NCBI RefSeq assembly: GCF_025345615.1
Contig: NZ_JAODWD010000001.1
Span: forward strand, 1,146,186 to 1,210,185
DNA: 64,000 nt
Source: Mycobacterium deserti
Lineage (GTDB): Bacteria > Actinomycetota > Actinomycetes > Mycobacteriales > Mycobacteriaceae
Direction: 5' to 3'
Below are positions 57,401-64,000 of the stretch, in pieces. The first letter of the stretch is position 1. Every line of letters begins with the position of its first letter. The notes under the pieces were generated by a model. It was not told the origin of the DNA, did no database searches, and worked only from the letters and a program-made list of their open reading frames with translations. Position numbers and translations under genes: made by a program.

Positions 57401-58382
57401 GGTGGCGTCCTACGAACTGGGCGGCGGCTGGATCCATGTGGCGAAGGCAACCATCGGCAAGCGGGCGTTCCTCGGCAACTCCGGTATCACGCAGCCGGGG
57501 CGGCGGGTGCCCGACGACGGTCTGGTGGCGGTGCTCTCCGCGGCGCCGCACAAGGCCAAGGCGGGGTCGTCGTGGCTGGGCAGCCCGCCGGTTCGGTTGC
57601 GCCGCAAGCCGACCGCAGCGGACGCGCTGCGCACGTTCCACCCGTCGCTGCGCCTGAAGACGCTGCGCGCCCTAGTGGAGACCTGCCGGTTCATCCCTGT
57701 GATCGTGACCTTTTCGATCGGCGTCGGGGTGCTGTTAGCCGCGCAGTGGCTGGCGGTGACGTTCGGCTGGGTATGGGCGGCGCTGGCCAGCGGCGTCGTG
57801 CTACTGGTCGCGGGCGCGGTGGCCGGCGGCGTCGCGGTGGTCGCCAAATGGGTGCTGGTCGGACGGATCCGGGCCATCGAACACCCGTTGTGGTCGTCAT
57901 TCGTCTGGCGCAACGAAGTGTCGGACACGTTCGTCGAGACCGTCGCGGCGCCCTGGTTTGCGCGCGCCGCCAGCGGCACTCCGGTGATCAATGTGTGGCT
58001 GCGAGCGCTCGGCGCGTCGATCGGCCGCGGCGTGTGGTGCGAGACCTACTGGCTGCCCGAAGCCGACCTGGTCACGCTTGAGGACGGCGCCACCGTCAAC
58101 CGGGGATGCGTAGTGCAGACCCACCTGTTCCACGACCGCATCATGCGGATGGATACCGTTGTGCTCGAGCAGGGTTCGACGTTGGGACCACACTGCGTGG
58201 CGCTGCCGGCAGCACGCATCGGCGTCGGCGCGACCGTCGGCCCGGCCTCACTGGTCATGCGCGGCGACGAAGTCCCGGCGTCGACCCGCTGGCTCGGCAA
58301 TCCGATCGCGCCGTGGAATGCGTTCCGTAAGAAGCGCCGCGACTCGTCGGCGGCGAAGAAAGCCGAAGATAACGCCGCGTGA
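54474..58382 (+). CDS. Pls/PosA-type membrane-bound non-ribosomal peptide synthetase
   Basis: This 1302-residue protein has the layout of epsilon-poly-lysine synthetase. An adenylation domain (1-490) carries TSGSTGTPKG (154-163), YGPTEAT (292-298), SGDLVR, the GRADDQVKVGGRRIELGE core (390-407) and the catalytic Lys480. Asp203 in FDAS should hold the amino group of an alpha-amino acid. A carrier domain follows with Ser534 in GGGS. Then come three repeats of a transmembrane pair (about 595-660, 825-895, 1070-1130) plus a left-handed beta-helix acyltransferase-like domain. It probably makes a short poly-amino acid or adds amino acids to a surface acceptor. GTG start at 54474. Confidence 0.85.
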   Translation: MTALEIPAQYVLSPYAPEPRTLIDILYETAARHPDAPALDDGDVQLTYAEMVSDIEESVAWLAARGIGRGDRIGIRMPSGSYALYVAILATLAAGSAYVPVDADDPPERADLVFNEAKVVAVITEQGMVRGPGSSRGWRAAAPLGRDDAWIIFTSGSTGTPKGVAVTHRSAAAFVDAEARIFLQDNPIGPGDRVLAGLSVAFDASCEEMWLAWRHGACLVPAPRSLVRSGMDLGPWLVSRDISVVSTVPTLAALWPAEALEAVRLLIFGGEPCPPELAERLAIEGREVWNTYGPTEATVVACAARLTGRAPVSIGLPLPGWDLAVVDKNGVPVVAGETGELVIGGVGLARYLDPEKDADKYAPMPTLGWSRAYRSGDLVRMEAEGLYFVGRADDQVKVGGRRIELGEVDAALVNLPGVSGGAAAVRKTASGTPLLVGYIASTDPAFDIAAARANLADTLPAALVPRLVLVDELPTRTSGKVDRDALPWPVGDAEDAQESGLEGTMGWLAGLWRDVLGATVDGPEADFFAVGGGSLGAAQLVAALRQRYPQVTVADLYDHPRLGSLAGYLDEMDPPQRVVPRDVKATPRLAQAVQVALSLPLATLAGLQWVVWLAAVNKLAAELDLVPWAVPVSWWWIAAGFGLFVTPLGRMGIAVLFARMLLAGLDPGTYRRGGPEHLRVWLAERLAEASGAENLAGAPWLVYYARALGNTVGKGVDLHSAPPVTGMLKLGHRSSIEPEVDLSGHWVDGDRFHVGRITVGNDATVGARTTLLPGSVVGKNADVAPGSGVVGKVKNGQYWKGSPAVKSGKARHPWPDHRPKRAPVWVAMYGITSVLLGGLPLLALGAGFAVIGWAVHGEESVSSAIAPAALWTPVATLAAFATYAVLTVVGVRLLSLRLREGYHPVRSRIGWQIWATERLMDAARNYLFPIYASLLTPWWLRLLGAKVGRGTEISTALLTPKFTVVEDGAFLADDTMVASYELGGGWIHVAKATIGKRAFLGNSGITQPGRRVPDDGLVAVLSAAPHKAKAGSSWLGSPPVRLRRKPTAADALRTFHPSLRLKTLRALVETCRFIPVIVTFSIGVGVLLAAQWLAVTFGWVWAALASGVVLLVAGAVAGGVAVVAKWVLVGRIRAIEHPLWSSFVWRNEVSDTFVETVAAPWFARAASGTPVINVWLRALGASIGRGVWCETYWLPEADLVTLEDGATVNRGCVVQTHLFHDRIMRMDTVVLEQGSTLGPHCVALPAARIGVGATVGPASLVMRGDEVPASTRWLGNPIAPWNAFRKKRRDSSAAKKAEDNAA

Positions 58383-58426
58383 CGAGAGGTAAGAAGAGGG
58401 GCTGCGGGGACGGGCACGCGCGGGGG

Positions 58427-59746
58427 ATGTCGCAGCCGCCCGTCATCGATCCGTACATTCCCGCCAACGGCAACTTCGGTTACCGGGTGTCGCGCTATGA
58501 ACTCGACCTCGAATACAAGGTCGCGATCAACCGGCTCGCCGGGTCGGCCACCATCACCGCGGTCACGCTGGCGGCTTTGCGCACGTTCACCCTCGACCTG
58601 TCCCAAGCGCTGACGGTGACGAAGGTGTCGGTCAACGGGCACCGGCCCGCTCAGTTCAGGTCGTCGGGCAGCAAGCTGCACATCGGGCTCGCCGAGGCCC
58701 TGCCCGCCGGCGCCGCGATGGCGATCGTCGTGCGTTACGGCGGCAGCCCGCGCCCGATCCGATCCCTCTGGGGCGACGTCGGTTTCGAGGAGCTCACCGA
58801 AGGCGCACTGGTCGCCGGGCAACCCAACGGGGCGGCGTCGTGGTTCCCGTGCGATGACCACCCCAGCGCGAAGGCGAGCTTGCGGCTTCGCATCACCACC
58901 GAGAGCCCCTACTTCGCGTTGGCCAACGGCGAGTTGGTGTCTCGTCGCACCCGCGCGGGCATGACGACGTGGACCTACGAACAGCCCGAGCCGACGTCGA
59001 CATACCTGATCACCCTGCAGATCGGCGACTACCACCGTCACCGCATGGCCAAGAACGGCGTCGCAATGCACGCCGTGGTGCCGAATCGGTTGCGCCGCAA
59101 CTTCGATCACGACTTCGCCGGCCAGCCGAAAATGATGAAGCTGTTCACCAAGCTGTTCGGGCCGTACCCGCTGTCGACCGGGTACACGGTCGTGGTCACC
59201 GACGACGCCCTGGAGATCCCTCTCGAGGCGCAGGGCATCTCGATCTTCGGCGCCAACCATTGCGACGGTCGGGGCAGCGCCGAACGCTTGATCGCACACG
59301 AACTGGCTCACCAGTGGTTCGGCAATTCGGTCACCGCCCAGCGGTGGCGCCACATCTGGCTGCACGAGGGCTTCGCCTGCTACGCCGAGTGGTTGTGGTC
59401 AGAAAACTCCGGCGGCCCCAGTGCCGAGGACTGGGCACGCCGCTATCACGATCGCCTGGCGCATTCACCGCAGAACCTGCTGCTCGCCGACCCGGGTGCG
59501 CGCGACATGTTCGACGATCGCGTGTACAAACGCGGCGCGCTCACACTGCATGTCTTACGAAAGCGCATCGGCGACGACAATTTCTTTGCGCTGCTGCGTG
59601 ATTGGACGACACGATATCGCCACGGCACCGTTGTCACCGACGACTTCACCGGGCTGGCATCGCATTACACCACCGAATCGCTGCAACCGCTGTTCCAGGC
59701 GTGGCTCTACTCGACGGAGCTGCCTGCGCTGGATTCGCCGTCGTGA
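58427..59746 (+). CDS. M1 family metallopeptidase
   Basis: This 439-residue zinc peptidase has the gluzincin motif H291-E-x-x-H295 (HELAHQWFGN) and Glu314 in LHEGF. The GAMEN exopeptidase motif of classical aminopeptidases is replaced by EAQGISIFG, and the C-terminal ERAP domain is absent, so it is a compact M1 enzyme. The start is ATG 58427 or GTG 58379, which overlaps the NRPS stop as GTGA. Its place directly behind the NRPS suggests that it trims or edits the peptide product. No signal peptide is visible. Confidence 0.85.
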   Translation: MSQPPVIDPYIPANGNFGYRVSRYELDLEYKVAINRLAGSATITAVTLAALRTFTLDLSQALTVTKVSVNGHRPAQFRSSGSKLHIGLAEALPAGAAMAIVVRYGGSPRPIRSLWGDVGFEELTEGALVAGQPNGAASWFPCDDHPSAKASLRLRITTESPYFALANGELVSRRTRAGMTTWTYEQPEPTSTYLITLQIGDYHRHRMAKNGVAMHAVVPNRLRRNFDHDFAGQPKMMKLFTKLFGPYPLSTGYTVVVTDDALEIPLEAQGISIFGANHCDGRGSAERLIAHELAHQWFGNSVTAQRWRHIWLHEGFACYAEWLWSENSGGPSAEDWARRYHDRLAHSPQNLLLADPGARDMFDDRVYKRGALTLHVLRKRIGDDNFFALLRDWTTRYRHGTVVTDDFTGLASHYTTESLQPLFQAWLYSTELPALDSPS

Positions 59747-60987
59747 CGGAGGCGGGCCCGCCCACCGGGCCGATCACGCGCGGCAGCGTAGCCCGTGTCG
59801 GCGCCGCGACGGCACTGTCCGCGCTGTGCGGATATGCGGTGCTGTATCTGGCTGCCCGCGATCTGGAACCGGCAGGCTTCTCGGTGTTCGGGGTGTTCTG
59901 GGGTGCGTTCGGATTGGCCACCGGCGCGGCGTTCGGTCTGCTCCAGGAGGCGACTCGGGAGGTGCGGTCGGCGCGCTACATCGAAGTCGCGGTCGGCCCG
60001 CGGACCCTTCCGGTGCGGGTGGCTGCGCTGGTAGGGGTGGCCGCCGCGGTGGTGATCGTCGTGAGCGCGCCGCTGTGGTCGGGACATGTGTTCGTCTCGG
60101 CGCGGTGGCTTTCGGTCGCGCTGCTGTCCGTCGGTCTGGCGGGGTTCTGCCTGCATGCCACGCTGCTGGGAATGCTGGCGGGCTTGAATCACTGGACCCA
60201 GTACGGAGCGCTGATGGTCGCCGACGCCGTCCTGCGGGTGCTGGTCGCCGCGGCGACCTTCGTCGTGGGCTGGGGCCTGGTCGGCTACCTGTGGGCCACA
60301 GTGGCCGGCGCGGTGGCGTGGCTGATCATGCTGGTCGCGTCGCCGGTGACGCGCGAGGCCGGGCGGCTGTTGACTCCCGGCGGCACCGCCACATTCCTGC
60401 GCGGCGCGTCCCACTCGATCGCCGCGGCGGGCGCCAGCGCGATCCTGGTCATGGGCTTCCCGGTGCTGCTGAAGGCGACATCGGACGACCTCGGGGCAAC
60501 GGGCGGCGTGGTGATCCTCGCGGTGACACTGACCAGGGCGCCGCTGCTTGTGCCGTTGACCGCGATGCAGGGCAACCTCATCGCCTATTTTGTGGACCAG
60601 CGGGCCGGACGGCTGCGAGCGCTGGCCGGACCGGCCGGGCTGGTGATCGGCGTCGGCCTGCTCGGCGTAGTGGCCGCGGGGACGGTCGGCCCGTGGCTGC
60701 TGCGCGCGGGTTTCGGAGCGGACTACCGGGCCGACGGGGCACTGCTCGCATGGCTGACGGCGGCCGCGGTGGCGATCGCCTTGTTGACGCTGACCGGCGC
60801 GGCGACGGTGGCGGTCGCGCTGCACCGCGCCTACTCGTTGGGCTGGGTGTCGGCAACGCTCGCGTCGACGCTGTTGTTGTTGCTTCCCCTGTCGCTGGAG
60901 ACCCGCACGGTGGTCGCGCTGCTGTGCGGGCCGTTCGTCGGCATCGCGGTGCACCTGGGCGCGCTAGCCAGAACGCGCCCATCATGA
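59743..60987 (+). CDS. Polysaccharide-flippase-like integral membrane protein
   Basis: This 414-residue protein has about twelve transmembrane helices and resembles the MOP/polysaccharide transporter group in hydrophobicity and layout. It likely corresponds to the conserved membrane protein near ppa in other mycobacteria. The GTG at 59743 overlaps the peptidase stop (GTGA), and its stop overlaps the next start (ATGA). It may flip a lipid-linked glycan or the poly-amino-acid product across the membrane. No direct substrate evidence. Confidence 0.75.
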   Translation: MTEAGPPTGPITRGSVARVGAATALSALCGYAVLYLAARDLEPAGFSVFGVFWGAFGLATGAAFGLLQEATREVRSARYIEVAVGPRTLPVRVAALVGVAAAVVIVVSAPLWSGHVFVSARWLSVALLSVGLAGFCLHATLLGMLAGLNHWTQYGALMVADAVLRVLVAAATFVVGWGLVGYLWATVAGAVAWLIMLVASPVTREAGRLLTPGGTATFLRGASHSIAAAGASAILVMGFPVLLKATSDDLGATGGVVILAVTLTRAPLLVPLTAMQGNLIAYFVDQRAGRLRALAGPAGLVIGVGLLGVVAAGTVGPWLLRAGFGADYRADGALLAWLTAAAVAIALLTLTGAATVAVALHRAYSLGWVSATLASTLLLLLPLSLETRTVVALLCGPFVGIAVHLGALARTRPS

Positions 60988-61112
60988 CGGCTGCTGCGAC
61001 AGCCGCACCCTATGCTGCCGAGGTGCAACTCTGGCGAAGGCTTCTGGGCGCCTGGCAGAACGGGCCGGACGCCGTGAAGGAGCTGCGCATGATGGCGAGG
61101 GGAAGCTCATGA
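60984..61112 (+). CDS. 42-residue small protein locked between flippase and galE
   Basis: I do not recognise this protein. It starts at ATG 60984, overlapping the flippase stop (ATGA), and ends at a TGA that overlaps the galE ATG (ATGA at 61109). It has an Ala-rich start, an amphipathic middle (VQLWRRLLGAWQNGPD) and a basic end. GAAGG and GAGG sequences within it serve the galE start. Overlap on both sides is strong evidence that it is translated. It could be only a coupling device. Confidence 0.6.
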   Translation: MTAAATAAPYAAEVQLWRRLLGAWQNGPDAVKELRMMARGSS

Positions 61113-62086
61113 CTTGGCTGGTGACCGGCGGAGCGGGATACATCGGGGCGCATGTGGTCCGTGCGCTGCTCGACGCGAACCTGTCGGTGGTGGTGATCGA
61201 CGATCTCTCGACAGGCCTCGAACAATTCGTACCGCCGCAGGTACCGCTGGTGCGCAGCACGCTACTCGACGGCGAGCGTGTCGAGCGCACGCTGGCCGAG
61301 CATCACGTGACCGGGGTGATCCACGTCGCGGGTTTCAAGTACGCCGGCGTCTCGGTGCGGGAGCCGCTGCGTACCTACGAGCAGAACGTGACAGTGATGA
61401 TCACGCTGCTCAAGGCGATGCAGACCCGCGGTGTGGACAAGTTGGTGTTCTCGTCCAGCGCCGCCACATACGGCACACCCGACGTCGACATCGTCACCGA
61501 ACAGACACCTACGGCTCCTGAATCTCCCTACGGGGTAAGCAAACTCGTCGGCGAGTGGATCCTGCGCGACCAGTCGCGCGCGACGACGCTGCGACACACA
61601 AGTCTGCGCTACTTCAATGTCGTTGGGTCGGGCGCAGACGATCTGTTCGACGTCAGCCCGCACAACCTGTTTCCGTTGGTGTTCGATTTGCTCTATCGAG
61701 GCGAGACGCCGCGCATCAACGGCGACGACTACCCCACCCCGGACGGTACGTGTGTCCGTGACTACGTCCACGTCTCAGACCTGGCGCAGGCGCACGTCGC
61801 TGCGGCGCGCCGGTTGGACGCCGAGGCGCCCGTCGAGCGCGTCTACAATCTGGGCAGTGGCAGCGGCACATCCGTGCGCGAGATCATGACGGCGATCCGC
61901 AACGTGACCGGCGTGACCTTCGATCCGGTGATCGCACCGCGCCGGGACGGCGACCCGGCTCGCATCGTCGCATCGGGCGACCTCGCCGCCCGAGATCTCG
62001 ACTGGCAGATGCGGCATTCACTGGAGGAGATGGTGAGGTCGGCCTGGATTGCGCGCCAGCGGGCTGGAGATGCGTATCCGCGATAG
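61109..62086 (+). CDS. galE: UDP-glucose 4-epimerase-type sugar epimerase
   Basis: This 325-residue extended short-chain dehydrogenase has GGAGYIG (7-13), Ser116-118 and the Tyr141-x3-Lys145 catalytic pair. The sequence follows GalE along its length (for example VIHVAGFKYAGVSV and RYFNVVGS). It interconverts UDP-glucose and UDP-galactose, or N-acetyl forms, supplying a glycan. It is coupled to the small upstream ORF, and the following membrane protein starts inside its last codons. Confidence 0.9.
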   Translation: MTWLVTGGAGYIGAHVVRALLDANLSVVVIDDLSTGLEQFVPPQVPLVRSTLLDGERVERTLAEHHVTGVIHVAGFKYAGVSVREPLRTYEQNVTVMITLLKAMQTRGVDKLVFSSSAATYGTPDVDIVTEQTPTAPESPYGVSKLVGEWILRDQSRATTLRHTSLRYFNVVGSGADDLFDVSPHNLFPLVFDLLYRGETPRINGDDYPTPDGTCVRDYVHVSDLAQAHVAAARRLDAEAPVERVYNLGSGSGTSVREIMTAIRNVTGVTFDPVIAPRRDGDPARIVASGDLAARDLDWQMRHSLEEMVRSAWIARQRAGDAYPR

Positions 62087-63875
62087 CGCGTTGGCGACGT
62101 CCTGGGTTGCTCGTACCGCTGCAGCGCTGATCGTCGTGGCACTGGCCATCCGCGCGGTGCTGGCGTTCGGCGGCTTCTTCTATTGGGACGATTTGATCCT
62201 GATCGGCCGGGCGGGCACGCAGAGTCTGCTCTCACTGTCGTACCTGTTCGACGACCACGACGGGCACGTCATGCCGGGTGCGTTTCTGGTCGCGGGCGCG
62301 ATCACCCGGCTGGCGCCCCTGGAGTGGGTGTGGCCGGCGCTGAGCCTGGTGGTGTTGCAGCTACTGGCGTCTCTGGCGGTGCTGCGCACACTGCATGTCA
62401 TTGTCGGCTGGCGCCCGGTGGTACTGCTGCCTTTGACGTTCTTCCTGTTCACACCGCTGGGGGTGCCCGGCTTCGCGTGGTGGGCCGCCGCGCTGAACTC
62501 CCTGCCGATGCTGGCGGCGTTGGCATGGGTGGTTGGTGACGCAATCATGCTGGTGCGCACCGAAAATCAGCGGTACGCGGCGACTGGTCTGCTGGTGTAC
62601 GTCGGCGGCCTGCTGTTCTTCGAGAAGGCCGCGGTCATCCCGTTCGTCGCGTTCGCGGTGGTCTGCGCGTTGGCTCATGTCACGAGCCAAGGCTCGGTGG
62701 CTGATGCGTGGCGGCGCGGGCAGCGGCTGTGGGTGCCTGCGCTGGTGGTGACGGCGCTGTGGGCGGTCGTCTACCTGGTGGTGGTCGACCAGAAGCGGTG
62801 GAGCGGCGACGTCGCGATGACGCTGGAATTGCTGGGACGGTCGGTGACCCACGGCATTGTCCCGGGTCTGGTTGGTGGACCGTGGGATTGGCAGCGCTGG
62901 GCACCGGCATCCCCATGGGGGACGCCGCCGGTGGCGGTGATGGTGCTGGGTTGGGTGGCGCTGGCGGCCGTGGTGGCGGTCTCGTTCGCGCGCAAGCGCC
63001 GTATCGGCGTGGTGTGGTTGTTGGCGGTCGGTTACGCGGTGGCGTGCCAGATCCCGATCTACCTGATGCGGTCCTCGCAATTCACCGCCCTGGAGCTGGC
63101 GCAGACGTTGCGGTATCTGCCGGATCTCGTTGTGGTGCTTACGCTTCTGGCGGCGGTGGGGCTGTGCGCGCCGAACCGCCCGGGACCTCGATGGCTCGTC
63201 GCGTCGCGGGGTCGGAGCGTCGTAATCGCCACTCTCGTGGCATTTTTCATCGCGAGCAGCCTGTATTCGACGACGACCTTCCTGGCCAGTTGGCGCGACA
63301 ACCCGGCGCGGGGGTATCTACAGAACGCTCAGGCGGGGCTGGCGGGGGCGGCGCAAAGGTCAAGTGCGCCGATGCTGGATCAGGAAGCCGACCCGATGGT
63401 GCTGCAGCGGGTGGTCGGTCCCGAGAATCGGGCGAGTCACATGTTCGCGCTGCTGCGCGACAGGCCGGAGTTCGCCGGTGCGACAACGGACTTGCGGATG
63501 CTGGACAGTGCAGGCCGCGTGGTTGACGCGCAGGTGACGTGGGTGCGCAGCATCGCGCAGGGCCCGCAGCCCAATTGTGGGTATCTGGTCCAGCCGGACC
63601 TTCCCGTGCGGATGCCGCTGGACGGGCCGCTGTTGCCGGCCGATTGGACCGCGGAGATCAACTACCTGGCGAACAGTGACGGCTCGATGATGATGTCGCT
63701 GTCGGAGGGCGGCGAGGTGAAGGTGCCTGTGCGGCCGGGGCTGAACCGGGTGTTCGTGCGACTGGCGGGGGCGGGGAACGCGATCGATGTGCGGGCCAAC
63801 ACCGCGGCGTTGTCGGTGTGCATCGCCTCAGGTCCGGTGGGTTTCCTGGCGCCGAAACTTCCGCAGAGGGGGTAG
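62070..63875 (+). CDS. Large polytopic membrane protein, GT-C glycosyltransferase-like
   Basis: This protein of about 601 residues has about ten to twelve transmembrane helices up to residue 400, then a soluble, probably extracytoplasmic domain of 200 residues. An acidic pair after the first helix (FYWDDLI) resembles the catalytic Asp motif in the first loop of GT-C transferases, which use lipid-phosphate sugars. The family is not certain. The ATG at 62070 overlaps galE by 17 bp; a TTG at 62049 is an alternative. It likely adds a sugar to an exported polymer. Confidence 0.7.
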   Translation: MRIRDSALATSWVARTAAALIVVALAIRAVLAFGGFFYWDDLILIGRAGTQSLLSLSYLFDDHDGHVMPGAFLVAGAITRLAPLEWVWPALSLVVLQLLASLAVLRTLHVIVGWRPVVLLPLTFFLFTPLGVPGFAWWAAALNSLPMLAALAWVVGDAIMLVRTENQRYAATGLLVYVGGLLFFEKAAVIPFVAFAVVCALAHVTSQGSVADAWRRGQRLWVPALVVTALWAVVYLVVVDQKRWSGDVAMTLELLGRSVTHGIVPGLVGGPWDWQRWAPASPWGTPPVAVMVLGWVALAAVVAVSFARKRRIGVVWLLAVGYAVACQIPIYLMRSSQFTALELAQTLRYLPDLVVVLTLLAAVGLCAPNRPGPRWLVASRGRSVVIATLVAFFIASSLYSTTTFLASWRDNPARGYLQNAQAGLAGAAQRSSAPMLDQEADPMVLQRVVGPENRASHMFALLRDRPEFAGATTDLRMLDSAGRVVDAQVTWVRSIAQGPQPNCGYLVQPDLPVRMPLDGPLLPADWTAEINYLANSDGSMMMSLSEGGEVKVPVRPGLNRVFVRLAGAGNAIDVRANTAALSVCIASGPVGFLAPKLPQRG

Positions 63876-63899
63876 CTGCGCCCCTGCGATAATCGACGG

Positions 63900-64000
63900 G
63901 TGAGCGCGATGGACGGCTTCTACTCGACGTGGAACACCGCCCGGACCACGTTTGGCGATGGCACTCCGCAGACCGGGGAGCAGTACGACAACAGCCCGAA
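63900..64000 (+). CDS. Possible EspA/EspE-family type VII secretion protein, N-terminal fragment
   Basis: The gene runs off the window after 33 codons. From GTG 63900 the frame opens with an FYSTWNTARTTFGDGTP segment followed by GEQYDNS. This resembles the beginning of mycobacterial EspA/EspE-type ESX effectors, which have a W-x-x-A...FG-x-GTP pattern. The evidence is a short stretch recalled from memory, so the call is tentative. It is 24 bp after the membrane protein stop. Confidence 0.4.
   Translation, partial: MSAMDGFYSTWNTARTTFGDGTPQTGEQYDNSP

Overview
This is a GC-rich actinobacterial window whose gene content and order match a non-tuberculous Mycobacterium (Mycolicibacterium type). 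From memory of the M. tuberculosis chromosome, the backbone radA-disA ... canB/mutY ... mhuD-lpqF ... clpC1-lsr2-lysS-coaX-panD-panC ... folK-folB-folP-folE-ftsH ... ephA ... hpt-tilS ... dacB/ppa corresponds to the Rv3585-Rv3634 region. No tRNA or rRNA gene, insertion sequence, prophage or CRISPR array was seen.

Region 1 (1-9130): the radA 3' end, disA, a conserved membrane protein, a beta-carbonic anhydrase divergent from mutY, a GlxA-type AraC regulator, an alpha/beta hydrolase, the haem-degrading MhuD with lipoprotein LpqF, and a cobalt/cobalamin operon (CbtB-CbtA-degenerate histidine phosphatase) read from a cobalamin riboswitch. Region 2 (9320-15300): clpC1 with a ClgR-type operator, an MFS transporter, the xenogeneic silencer lsr2, and lysS. 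Region 3 (15300-26400): a D-serine dehydratase/D-threonine aldolase-like gene, then a long leftward chain ftsH-folE-folP-folB-folK-DUF3180-membrane protein-DUF2520-panC-panD-coaX, mostly with stop/start overlaps. The folB-folK junction carries a 29-bp tandem repeat that makes three tiny chained reading frames. Region 4 (26500-35710): epoxide hydrolase, SIMPL lipoprotein, molybdopterin oxidoreductase, hpt-tilS-metalloprotease-dacB, ppa and a UraD-like protein.

Region 5 (35690-51830) is an accessory catabolic island. It holds two glucarate-dehydratase-family enzymes, a 5-keto-4-deoxyglucarate dehydratase (KdgD), a 2,5-dioxopentanoate dehydrogenase, two D-2-hydroxyacid dehydrogenases, a complete dipeptide-type ABC transporter, a TauE exporter, and IclR and LysR regulators. 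Together these can take hexarates (glucarate/galactarate) to 2-oxoglutarate. Three promoters in the island share one 43-bp module: a LysR-type dyad (ATGC-N7-GCAT) whose centre lies exactly 28 nt before a TTGGAC hexamer. A fourth dyad covers the lysR ribosome binding site. This looks like an undescribed LysR regulon.

Region 6 (51830-64000): an esterase/beta-lactamase homologue; a TerC membrane protein behind a probable manganese (yybP-ykoY) riboswitch whose P1 strand can also sequester the Shine-Dalgarno sequence; then a rightward, translationally coupled operon of a Pls/PosA-type membrane NRPS, an M1 metallopeptidase, a flippase-like protein, a 42-residue small protein, a GalE epimerase and a large polytopic membrane protein. 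The start of a possible EspA/EspE-family gene closes the window. The Pls operon resembles a pathway for an exported poly-amino-acid or amino-acid-modified glycan.
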